DNA of 6,254 nucleotides from Candidatus Stahliibacteriota bacterium (GTDB lineage Bacteria > Hydrothermota > Tepidihabitantia > B3-TA06): the NCBI GenBank assembly GCA_030592225.1, contig JAUVJT010000125.1, positions 1 through 6,254 on the forward strand, written 5' to 3'. Position numbers and translations under genes: made by a program. The notes beneath the pieces were generated by a model, which was not told the origin of the DNA, did no database searches, and saw only the letters and a list, made by a program, of their open reading frames with translations. Of the stretch, positions 1 through 5,200 are shown in pieces. Each line of letters starts with the position of its first letter. The first letter of the stretch is position 1.

Positions 1-436
1 CCTTATCTTTTTCAATCTCTGGGAAAATAAGCTGTTCGCGCAGCCCCAGGGTGTAGGCTCCCCGACCGTCAAACGAGTTAGGGGAAAATCCCCGAAAATC
101 ACGTATCTGGGGAGCGGCAAAGTTGAAGAAACGCTCCATGAAGTGGTAGGCTCGCTCACCGCGCAAGGTAACTCGGGCGCCCACGATCATTCCTTCACGG
201 AGACGGAAGTTGGATATCGCTCTCTTTGCCTTGCTGATTGCGGGGCGTTGTCCGGTAATCCTGGTCAAATCCGCGATTACCGGCTCAATCTGTTTTGAGT
301 CCTGGGAAGCTTCGCCTGCACCAACGTGCACCACCACTTTCTTGACGCGGGGCACCTGCATTACGTTTTTGTAACTAAATTCCTTCATGAGAACGGGAAC
401 AACCTTATCCCGGTAGTGATCTTTCAGTACGCTCAT
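1..436 (-). CDS. rplE: Large-subunit ribosomal protein L5 (uL5), 3' end cut off
   Basis: L5 binds 5S rRNA and helps place the 5S particle in the central protuberance of the 50S subunit, next to the P-site tRNA. The reverse strand reads 145 codons from ATG at 436 without a stop to the window edge; the usual protein is about 180 residues, so roughly the last 35 are missing. Recognisable family segments, in order, are MQVPRVKKVVVHVGAGEA near residues 26-43, DLTRITGQRPAISKAKRAIS near 56-75, LREGMIVGARVTLRGERAY near 78-96, then IRDFRGFSPNSFDGRGAYTLG and EQLIFPEIE near the cut. The start overlaps the rplX stop as ATGA and is preceded by a GGAGG sequence at 444-448. It begins the spc-type half of the cluster after L14 and L24, exactly where L5 is expected. 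Nothing in the visible part is odd; identification is secure. Confidence 0.97.
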   Translation of the reverse strand, partial: MSVLKDHYRDKVVPVLMKEFSYKNVMQVPRVKKVVVHVGAGEASQDSKQIEPVIADLTRITGQRPAISKAKRAISNFRLREGMIVGARVTLRGERAYHFMERFFNFAAPQIRDFRGFSPNSFDGRGAYTLGLREQLIFPEIEKDK

Positions 437-750
437 GAAACAACCTCCCCGCCGCAGCTTTTGCATACACGTACCCGTTTGTCAACACGCTGTTCCCAGC
501 GAACACGGGTTGGCTTGGAGCACTTTGGACACACCAGCATGGCGTTGGAGCGATTAAGAAAGGCCGGCTTGTCAATTATACCGCCCGGCTTGCTTGCGCC
601 CGATGCACGCTCGTGTCTCTTGACCATGTTTATGCCTTCCACCTTGATACGGCCTTTTTTGGCGTCGACCTCAATCACCTTACCCTGACGACCTTTGTCG
701 TCACCGGATATGACTTCAATCAAATCGCCCTTGCGGATGGATAGTTTCAT
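433..750 (-). CDS. rplX: Large-subunit ribosomal protein L24 (uL24) with a four-cysteine zinc-ribbon-like C-terminus
   Basis: L24 is an early 50S assembly protein that binds the 5' domain of 23S rRNA and lies near the exit of the peptide tunnel. The 105-residue product has the KOW motif at about residues 6-33 (KGDLIEVISGDDKGRQGKV), then the GINMVKRHER segment typical of the family, and a C-terminal part with two CxxC pairs (Cys74/Cys77 and Cys96/Cys99). The cysteine spacing suggests a small zinc ribbon; many bacterial L24 proteins have this pattern and others, such as that of E. coli, lack some of the cysteines. ATG at 750 shares one base with the rplN stop (TAATG) and has GGAGG at 758-762 seven bases upstream, so the start is well fixed. 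Metal binding is inferred from spacing only. Confidence 0.97.
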   Translation of the reverse strand: MKLSIRKGDLIEVISGDDKGRQGKVIEVDAKKGRIKVEGINMVKRHERASGASKPGGIIDKPAFLNRSNAMLVCPKCSKPTRVRWEQRVDKRVRVCKSCGGEVVS

Positions 751-1118
751 TACACTACCTCCGGAGCAAGCGATATGATTTTTGAAAACTTGTGCTCGCG
801 AAGCTCGCGCGCCACAGGTCCAAAGATACGAGTGCCCTTGGGCTGCTTATTTTCGTCAATGATCACGCAAGCGTTGTCATCAAACCTGACGTAACTGCCA
901 TCGGTACGCGATATCTCCTTGCGAGTGCGTACAATAACCGCCTTGGTCTTTTCACCCTTGCGAACCGAGGCGGTAGGCAGGGAAGACTTGACAGCTATAA
1001 CGACAATATCGCCCACAGTCGCATAGCGCCTGCGGGTTCCGCCGAGAACCTTGATGACCCGGGCGGTCTTGGCCCCGGTGTTATCGCTGATTACCAATCT
1101 TGAGTTATCCTGAATCAT
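750..1118 (-). CDS. rplN: Large-subunit ribosomal protein L14 (uL14)
   Basis: L14 sits at the 30S–50S interface, contributes to intersubunit bridges through 16S rRNA, and contacts L19. The 122-residue protein has normal family length. It opens with MIQDNSRLVISDNTGAKTA and has the L14 signature at about residues 60-86 (AVIVRTRKEISRTDGSYVRF, then DDNACVI), followed by PKGTRIFGPVARELRE and a SLAPEV ending. All of these are close to the bacterial consensus, making this one of the most conventional genes here. ATG at 1118 overlaps the rpsQ stop as ATGA, behind a purine-rich GGGAGAAGAGAA stretch that can serve as ribosome binding site. It is coupled on both sides (TAATG into rplX), consistent with equal synthesis of neighbouring proteins. 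Confidence 0.98.
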   Translation of the reverse strand: MIQDNSRLVISDNTGAKTARVIKVLGGTRRRYATVGDIVVIAVKSSLPTASVRKGEKTKAVIVRTRKEISRTDGSYVRFDDNACVIIDENKQPKGTRIFGPVARELREHKFSKIISLAPEVV

Positions 1119-1363
1119 TTCTCTTCTCCCAATACTCGTATCAGGCGGAAATGCTTCAGCTTGGAAATCGGTCTGGTCTCTTCAATCTCTACCCTATCTC
1201 CTACTTTGCAGCAATTCTCGACGTCATGGACGTAGTATTTGTGACGCTTGCTGATGTAGTTCTTGTAGGTTGGGTGCATCTGCTTACGAGCGACCTGAAC
1301 CACAACCGTTTTGTCAGGTTTATTGGAAATCACCTCGCCGACGAGTCTTTTACGAATGATCAT
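1115..1363 (-). CDS. rpsQ: Small-subunit ribosomal protein S17 (uS17)
   Basis: S17 is a primary 16S rRNA-binding protein of the 5' domain and helps early assembly of the 30S body. The 82-residue product has the OB-fold family pattern: RKRLVGEVISNKPDKTVVVQV at the N-terminus, HPTYKNYISKRHKYYVHD in the middle, then the signature GDRVEIEETRPISKLKHFRL at about residues 55-74. The length is normal for bacteria. The ATG at 1363 overlaps the rpmC stop as ATGA, and a strong GAGGAG lies at 1372-1377 inside the end of rpmC, so translation can start independently of, or be coupled to, the long L29 tail. That this overlap is intact supports the long rpmC reading frame being real. Nothing unusual in the protein. 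Confidence 0.98.
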   Translation of the reverse strand: MIIRKRLVGEVISNKPDKTVVVQVARKQMHPTYKNYISKRHKYYVHDVENCCKVGDRVEIEETRPISKLKHFRLIRVLGEEK

Positions 1364-1746
1364 TTCGTCTTCTCCTCAGATGCCTGGGTTGCCTGGGTAG
1401 TTTTCGATTTAGCGGCAGAGGAAGTTTTCTTGCTGCTGGCTTTGGGTTTTGTCGAGGGTTTCCTGGCAGCAACAGGCTTTGCCCCGGATGCTTTTTTCTC
1501 GGTCTTGGGTTCGGCTTGCTTTGTCTGGGATTGAGTTTTCTTAGGCAACTGGATCAATCCAAGCTTATCCTCACGCAGCAGGGTTTGAATCCTTGCGATA
1601 TCCCTCCGGATGGAGCGTAAACGCAATGCATTGGGAAGTTCCTCGGTGGGACGACGTAAGCGAAGCCGGAACTCTTCCTCGCGCAGCTCGGAAACTTCGT
1701 GTTCGAGCTCTTCGCAAGTCATGGAACGAAGCTCAGAAGCCTTCAT
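1360..1746 (-). CDS. rpmC: Large-subunit ribosomal protein L29 (uL29) with a long basic low-complexity C-terminal tail
   Basis: L29 binds 23S rRNA near the tunnel exit beside L23 and forms part of the docking area for signal recognition particle and trigger factor. The conserved helical-hairpin core is residues 1-62: MKASELRSMTCEELEHEV, then EEEFRLRLRRPTEELPN and RSIRRDIARIQTLL, all family-like. Bacterial L29 usually stops near residue 60-70. This one continues to 128 residues with a tail (about 63-128, bases 1363-1560) made mostly of Lys, Ala, Ser and Thr, with Pro and Gln, no aromatic residue or Cys, and a net charge of about +13. The tail has no stop and ends in an ATGA overlap with rpsQ, so it is probably not a frameshift artefact. 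The start overlaps the rplP 3' end by 14 bases, with AAGGG at 1755-1759 upstream. The core call is secure; the tail's function is unknown. Confidence 0.95.
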   Translation of the reverse strand: MKASELRSMTCEELEHEVSELREEEFRLRLRRPTEELPNALRLRSIRRDIARIQTLLREDKLGLIQLPKKTQSQTKQAEPKTEKKASGAKPVAARKPSTKPKASSKKTSSAAKSKTTQATQASEEKTK

Positions 1747-2164
1747 AATGAATTCCCTTTTCGCGCTTTATGATTTTTGTTTTTAAGGGCAGTTTGCTGG
1801 ATGCCTCCTTAAGAACGGATCGCGACGCCGCCTCGGAGAGTCCTTCAATCTCGAAAATAATCCGCCCCGGCTTGATAACGGCTACCCAGAACTCGGGCGC
1901 TCCCTTACCTTTACCCATTCTAACCTCAAGAGGTTTTTTGCTCACCGGCTTATCAGGGAATACCCGAATCCAAAGCTTTCCGTTCTTACGCAATTTCTTA
2001 CTCAAAACTATACGGCTGGCCTCAATCTGCTTGGATTTCAGCCAACAGGGTTCGGTTGCCATAAGGGCATACTCCCCGAAGGAAATCTGTGACCCGGAGG
2101 TGGCTTTACCTTTCATCCGGCCGCGCTGCTGCTTGCGCCATTTGGTGCGTTTAGGCATTAACAT
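1733..2164 (-). CDS. rplP: Large-subunit ribosomal protein L16 (uL16)
   Basis: L16 is a late-assembling 50S protein that helps shape the A site and contacts the elbow of A-site tRNA. The 143-residue product starts MLMPKRTKWRKQQRGRMKG, as in many bacterial L16 proteins, and has SFGEYALMATEPCWL, KQIEASRIVL, LWIRVFPDKPVSKKPLEVRM, then GKGKGAPEFWVAVIKPG. The Arg in EVRMGKGKG corresponds to the Arg that is hydroxylated in E. coli L16 (Arg81); whether it is modified here cannot be seen. The C-terminus ends a few residues beyond the E. coli protein (KREKGIHYEGF), and this last part overlaps rpmC by 14 bases. ATG at 2164 lies two bases after the rpsC stop with a good GGAGGAA six bases upstream; the second Met, two codons later, is a less likely start. 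Confidence 0.97.
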   Translation of the reverse strand: MLMPKRTKWRKQQRGRMKGKATSGSQISFGEYALMATEPCWLKSKQIEASRIVLSKKLRKNGKLWIRVFPDKPVSKKPLEVRMGKGKGAPEFWVAVIKPGRIIFEIEGLSEAASRSVLKEASSKLPLKTKIIKREKGIHYEGF

Positions 2165-2166
2165 TG

Positions 2167-2805
2167 CTATTTCCTCCAGGTCTCGGCCACGCCGCCTTTG
2201 TATATCCAGACCTTGATGCCGATAGTGCCGGCAATGGTATAGGCTGTTTCCTGTGCATAATCAATATCGGCAGCCAGTGTCTGAAGCGGGACCTGACCCG
2301 CTCTCTGGGTTTCGCTGCGCGCTATCTCAGCTCCTCCCAGACGACCCGACACAGTCACCTTTATGCCTCGAGCCCCGAGCTTCATGGCCTGAGTTACCGC
2401 ACGACGCATGGTTCTGCGATGAGCAACGCGCCCCTCGAGCTGAGTGGCGATACTGCGAGCCACAATCCGGGCCTCCAGTTCAGGAACCCTGACCACCTCA
2501 ACGTAGATGTTAACAGGCTTTCCGGCAAGCTGCTTAAGCTCCTCGGATAAGGCCTCCAGATTAGCGCGCCTCTGCCCTATCACCATGCCTGGACGAGCGG
2601 TCGAGATGGTTACCGCAACCTTGGTTCCCACACGACGGACAATGATGTTTGATACGGCGGCCTCGGCAAGTTTGGTGTAGATATAGCGTTTTATCTTCAC
2701 GTCTTCGGCCAGGTTCTCGGCATAGTGTTTCTCATCAAACCACTGGGATTGCCATCCCTTGGTATAGCCAAGCCTGAACCCGAAAGGATGAACTTTTTGT
2801 CCCAT
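2167..2805 (-). CDS. rpsC: Small-subunit ribosomal protein S3 (uS3), with an altered GxxG loop in its KH domain
   Basis: S3 sits in the 30S head at the mRNA entry tunnel and, with S4 and S5, contributes to the ribosome's mRNA helicase activity. The 212-residue protein begins MGQKVHPFGFRLGYTKGW and has a type II KH domain at about residues 39-107, then the C-terminal domain with VSGRLGGAEIARSE, VPLQTLAADIDYA and IGIKVWIYKG. Arg130, Arg131 and Arg134 correspond to E. coli Arg131, Arg132 and Lys135, the residues implicated in helicase activity, so basic charge is kept. The KH loop is normally G-x-x-G (E. coli IGKKG); here it is IGQRRA at 76-81, so the last Gly is Arg. ATG at 2805 shares one base with the rplV stop (TAATG) behind a GAGGAAG sequence. 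Identity is certain. Confidence 0.98.
   Translation of the reverse strand: MGQKVHPFGFRLGYTKGWQSQWFDEKHYAENLAEDVKIKRYIYTKLAEAAVSNIIVRRVGTKVAVTISTARPGMVIGQRRANLEALSEELKQLAGKPVNIYVEVVRVPELEARIVARSIATQLEGRVAHRRTMRRAVTQAMKLGARGIKVTVSGRLGGAEIARSETQRAGQVPLQTLAADIDYAQETAYTIAGTIGIKVWIYKGGVAETWRK
2171..2177 (-). promoter_or_regulatory. Shine-Dalgarno sequence for rplP
   Basis: GGAGGAA on the minus strand spans the end of rpsC and sits six bases before the rplP ATG at 2164. The spacing favours the MLMPKR start over the second Met two codons later. The rpsC stop and rplP start are only two bases apart here, so ribosomes can pass directly from one to the other. Confidence 0.7.
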
Positions 2806-3161
2806 TACTTCTTCCTCTTTTCATCAGAAATCTTCACCGTAAGATGGGCGAATCTCTTGCGTATGAGCACCCCGCGACCGCGGGGAGCGGCGCGCAGACG
2901 CTTCATGATAGGCCCGGTATCAGCCCTGGCATCAATCACGTAGTAATCGTTGCGCTCAAACTTGGCCTTGCCAAGCCGGGATTCGGCGTTGGCGATCGCT
3001 GACTTCAGGGTCTTAAACACGGGTTCCTTGGACGGCTTGTTAAGAAAGGTAAGTATATTGATGGCTTCGTCTATCTGCCGACCGCGAATCAATTCCAGGA
3101 TCCGGTTATACTTCTTTGCAGATCCGCGAACGAATCTTGCCCGGGCAACCATTTCGCTCAT
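2805..3161 (-). CDS. rplV: Large-subunit ribosomal protein L22 (uL22), with an unusual tunnel-hairpin tip
   Basis: L22 binds all domains of 23S rRNA; its long beta hairpin reaches the peptide exit tunnel and, with L4, forms the constriction. The 118-residue protein aligns with the family through RFVRGSAKKYNRILELIRGR (residues 9-28), the highly conserved LKSAIANAE (52-60), VIDARADTGPIMKRL, and a HLTVKISD ending. The MKR triplet (86-88), whose loss gives erythromycin resistance in E. coli, is present. The tip reads RLRAAPRGRGVLI where most bacteria have a form like RIMPRAKGRADRI: same length but the usual PRA is replaced by AAP. The N-terminal SAKKYNR also departs from the common SPRKVR. ATG at 3161 overlaps the rpsS stop as ATGA. 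Identity is secure; functional effects of the tip are inferred. Confidence 0.97.
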   Translation of the reverse strand: MSEMVARARFVRGSAKKYNRILELIRGRQIDEAINILTFLNKPSKEPVFKTLKSAIANAESRLGKAKFERNDYYVIDARADTGPIMKRLRAAPRGRGVLIRKRFAHLTVKISDEKRKK

Positions 3162-3442
3162 CTGCGCCTCTCTTCTTCTTTCTTCCTGCCGGTGTGTCCA
3201 CGATAGGTTCGCGTAAGCGAAAACTCGCCCAATTTATGACCGACCATTTGTTCGGTAACGTAGACGGGTACAAACTTGCGCCCATTATGTACCGCTATGG
3301 TATGACCTACGAACTCAGGCGGTATAGTGCAACGACGCGCCCACGTGCGGATAACTTTCTTCTGCTTCCGGGTGTCCAAAGCCATCACTTTCTTCAGTAG
3401 CCGCTCATCCACATAGGGGCCTTTCTTAAGCGAACGTCCCAC
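3158..3442 (-). CDS. rpsS: Small-subunit ribosomal protein S19 (uS19), GTG start
   Basis: S19 lies in the 30S head, pairs with S13, and contacts 50S elements in the intersubunit bridge region as well as A-site tRNA. The 94-residue product has normal length and near-consensus sequence: GRSLKKGPYVDERLLKKV at the start, IRTWARRCTIPPEFVGHTI in the middle, and VHNGRKFVPVYVTEQMVGHK then LGEFSLTRTYRGH, the last covering the S19 signature. The start codon is GTG at 3440-3442; the residue after it is Gly-Arg-Ser as in other S19 proteins, the GTG shares its first base with the rplB stop (TAGTG), and a strong AGGAGG lies five bases upstream, so no other start is plausible. The C-terminus ends in a short Lys/Glu/Arg run, common in this family. 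Confidence 0.98.
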   Translation of the reverse strand: MGRSLKKGPYVDERLLKKVMALDTRKQKKVIRTWARRCTIPPEFVGHTIAVHNGRKFVPVYVTEQMVGHKLGEFSLTRTYRGHTGRKKEEERRR

Positions 3443-4284
3443 TATTTCCTCCTTTTAACAATCAGGCGGTTAGAGGCTTTTTTGCGGTTCCGCGTTTTCT
3501 TACCCTTAGCGGGCAAGCCTTTACGCGAACAAGGGGGACGGCCACCCGACGCCTTGCCTTCACCGCCACCCATGGGATGATCAACCGGGTTCATGGCAAC
3601 AGCACGGGTTCGCGGACGCCTGCCCATGTGACGCTTCCTGCCCGCCTTACCTAAACTGACTTTTGAATGCTCGGGATTAGAAACTCGACCTATAGTGGCG
3701 TAGCAAGAGGTGTTAAAAAGCCTTACTTCTCCCGATGGAAGCTTGACAAACGCCTGTTCGCCTTCTTTGGCAAGAATCTGCGCCGATGAACCTGCGCTGC
3801 GAACCATACGTCCCCTGGTGGCAGGGAACATCTGAAGATTATGAATCTCTATTCCGACAGGAATGCGTGCAAGAGGCAGCGCGTTCCCGACACGAAGCGG
3901 GGCGTCTGGACCGGCAGTAACCACTTCGCCTTTTTTGAGTCCATCGGGCGCCAGGATATAGCGGTACTCACCGTCATAATAACAAACCAGAGCAATATTG
4001 GCAGTACGGTTAGGATCGTACTGGATGGATTTAACGTTTGCCGCAATACCTATCTTGTCGTTGCGTTTGAAATCTATGATACGGTAATGACGCTTCTCGC
4101 CGCCTCCGCGACGTGGTGCAGTGATGCGGCCCCGGTTATTGCGGCCGCCTGACTTCCTTAATGGTTCCAGCAGAGGTTTGTAGGGTTTCTCGCGAGAAAT
4201 CTCCTTGTCGTAAAGCACCTCGTAGGTACGCCGTCCTGGAGTAACGGGTTTGTATTTCTTGATACGTGAAACTATACGCGGCAT
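3442..4284 (-). CDS. rplB: Large-subunit ribosomal protein L2 (uL2), FCB-like C-terminal region
   Basis: L2 is a primary 23S rRNA-binding protein close to the peptidyl transferase centre and is needed for subunit association. The 280-residue protein has the OB-fold and SH3-like domains in order: GGRNNRGRIT (46-55), YRIIDFKRN, IQYDPNRTANIALV (87-100), RYILAPDGLKKGE, GNALPL, VRSAGSSAQILA, LPSGEVR and ATIGRVSN. The C-terminal core is GKAGRKRHMGRRPRTRAVAM followed by NPVDHPMGGGEGKASGG and SRKGL. His236, matching E. coli His229 (linked to peptidyl transferase activity), is present; the residue matching His231 is Met238. Met here and SRKG in place of PWG resemble Bacteroidota L2 as I remember it. 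ATG at 4284 overlaps the rplW stop as TGATG, with GGAGG at 4291-4295 six bases upstream. Confidence 0.98.
   Translation of the reverse strand: MPRIVSRIKKYKPVTPGRRTYEVLYDKEISREKPYKPLLEPLRKSGGRNNRGRITAPRRGGGEKRHYRIIDFKRNDKIGIAANVKSIQYDPNRTANIALVCYYDGEYRYILAPDGLKKGEVVTAGPDAPLRVGNALPLARIPVGIEIHNLQMFPATRGRMVRSAGSSAQILAKEGEQAFVKLPSGEVRLFNTSCYATIGRVSNPEHSKVSLGKAGRKRHMGRRPRTRAVAMNPVDHPMGGGEGKASGGRPPCSRKGLPAKGKKTRNRKKASNRLIVKRRK
3448..3453 (-). promoter_or_regulatory. Shine-Dalgarno sequence that fixes the rpsS GTG start
   Basis: AGGAGG on the minus strand lies five bases before the GTG of rpsS, inside the last codons of rplB. It is a near-perfect match to the 16S rRNA anti-Shine-Dalgarno sequence and confirms the GTG, which has no competing ATG nearby in frame. 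Confidence 0.75.
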
Positions 4285-4577
4285 CAGGCACCTCCGGAGA
4301 GTTCGTCGATGCGTTCACCCTTGGCCAGGGTCACAACGGCCTTTTTCCAATCTGAACGCTTGCCTTCAAATCTGCCGAGACGTTTGACCTTGCCCTTGGC
4401 TTTCATGATATTGACGCCCTTCACGTGAACGTGAAATAATTTCTCCACGGCCTGGCGCACCTGGTGCTTGTTGGCGTCCACGGCAACCTTGAAGATATAC
4501 TGTCCGTTCTCGTCACGCGCTATAAGGGACTTTTCGGTAACAATTGGATAACGAATTATAATCCTGGGATCCTTCAT
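4284..4577 (-). CDS. rplW: Large-subunit ribosomal protein L23 (uL23)
   Basis: L23 lies at the rim of the peptide exit tunnel and is the main docking site for trigger factor and part of the site for signal recognition particle. The 97-residue product has bacterial length. Family segments are IIRYPIVTEKSLIARDENGQ at residues 7-26, YIFKVAVDANKHQVRQAVE (the most conserved strand-helix), FHVHVKGVNIMKAKGKVKR, and GKRSDWKKAVVTLAKGERI near the end. The loop that reaches into the tunnel in E. coli would fall between residues about 60 and 80 (KGKVKRLGRFEGKRSDWKK), of ordinary length. ATG at 4577 overlaps the rplD stop as ATGA, with GAGG just upstream (4583-4586). The neighbouring L29 gene product normally lies next to L23 on the ribosome, relevant to the L29 tail described here. 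Confidence 0.97.
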   Translation of the reverse strand: MKDPRIIIRYPIVTEKSLIARDENGQYIFKVAVDANKHQVRQAVEKLFHVHVKGVNIMKAKGKVKRLGRFEGKRSDWKKAVVTLAKGERIDELSGGA

Positions 4578-5200
4578 TTGTACCTCTCAACCAGCGGCTT
4601 GCAAGCCGACTTAAACAAAACAAGCTTCTGGCGGCGCCATACTGCATAAGCATTAAGATCGGCCTCGGGCACCAGATCCAACGCCGGTATGTTGCGAGAA
4701 GCACGAACAAGCTCCGGTGAGTGCTGACTGGATACCAGCAACATGGGGGTACGGTTCTTTCCGCGTATGGGAGCCAACGCCTCGGCCACCAGACGAGTCC
4801 TGGGTTCAGCGATAACCAGGTCATCAATAACTATCACGTTGTCGGTCTGCAGTTTCTGTTTGAGAGCTTCCAGCAAGGCGCGGCGACGCATCTTTGCCGG
4901 GAGATCCTTGCGATAGCTGCGGGGTCTGGGGCCATGGGCAACACCGCCGTGCACCCGGATGGGGGAACGACTTGAACCCACCCTTGCCCGTCCAAGGTGT
5001 TTCTGAGGGAAAAGCTTCCTTGAAGAACCCCTGACCTCGGAACGGGTTTTTGTATTGGCAGTGCCCTGACGCATGTTAGCCCGGTAAATTTCTACCGCTT
5101 CCCACAAAAGTGTTTCGTTCACCGGTGCGGCAAATATCTCATCAGGGAAATCAACTGTTCCTGATTCCTTGCCGTCCGCTTTAACAATTGCAATCTTCAT
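4574..5200 (-). CDS. rplD: Large-subunit ribosomal protein L4 (uL4), with a variant tunnel loop
   Basis: L4 is an early 23S rRNA-binding protein whose extended loop meets L22 at the exit-tunnel constriction; in E. coli it also represses its own S10 operon. The 208-residue protein has normal length. The extended loop runs from about residue 45 to 98: QGTANTKTRSEVRGSSRK, then FPQKHLGRARVGSSRSPIR and HGGVAHGPRPRSYRKDLPAK. The globular domain follows, with RRALLEALKQKL, NVIVIDDL, KNRTPMLLVSS and the C-terminal AYAVWRRQKLVLFKSA region. At the loop tip the near-universal QKGTGRAR is QKHLGRAR (66-73): the Lys matching E. coli Lys63 is kept, but Gly64-Thr65 become His-Leu. ATG at 5200 overlaps the rplC stop as ATGA. 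Whether this L4 regulates its operon is not visible, since no leader is seen. Confidence 0.97.
   Translation of the reverse strand: MKIAIVKADGKESGTVDFPDEIFAAPVNETLLWEAVEIYRANMRQGTANTKTRSEVRGSSRKLFPQKHLGRARVGSSRSPIRVHGGVAHGPRPRSYRKDLPAKMRRRALLEALKQKLQTDNVIVIDDLVIAEPRTRLVAEALAPIRGKNRTPMLLVSSQHSPELVRASRNIPALDLVPEADLNAYAVWRRQKLVLFKSACKPLVERYK

Noticed and set aside
326..688. Plus-strand 120-codon open frame opposite rplX and rplE.
   Set aside because: It lies antisense to two clear ribosomal protein genes, its translation has no recognisable domain, and its composition is that of a shadow frame.
1100..1534. Plus-strand 144-codon open frame with a hydrophobic, membrane-like translation.
   Set aside because: It is antisense to rpsQ and the rpmC tail. 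The hydrophobic look arises because Lys, Ala and Ser codons of the tail read as Phe, Leu, Gly and Ala on the other strand. No ribosome binding site or family resemblance.
1770..2550. Two plus-strand frames (1770-2216 and 2164-2550) opposite rplP and rpsC.
   Set aside because: Both are antisense to conserved genes, overlap each other, and show no protein family pattern.
2870..2885. Perfect inverted repeat CCCCGC-GACC-GCGGGG that could form a hairpin.
   Set aside because: It sits inside rplV and is explained by codons for Pro-Arg-Gly-Arg-Gly at the hairpin tip. There is no T-run after it on either strand, so it is not a terminator; a role in RNA structure cannot be shown from sequence alone.
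4513..4827. Minus-strand 104-codon frame overlapping rplD and rplW in another register.
   Set aside because: The real frames are rplD and rplW; this one is Trp- and Arg-rich with no family match, typical of an off-frame reading.
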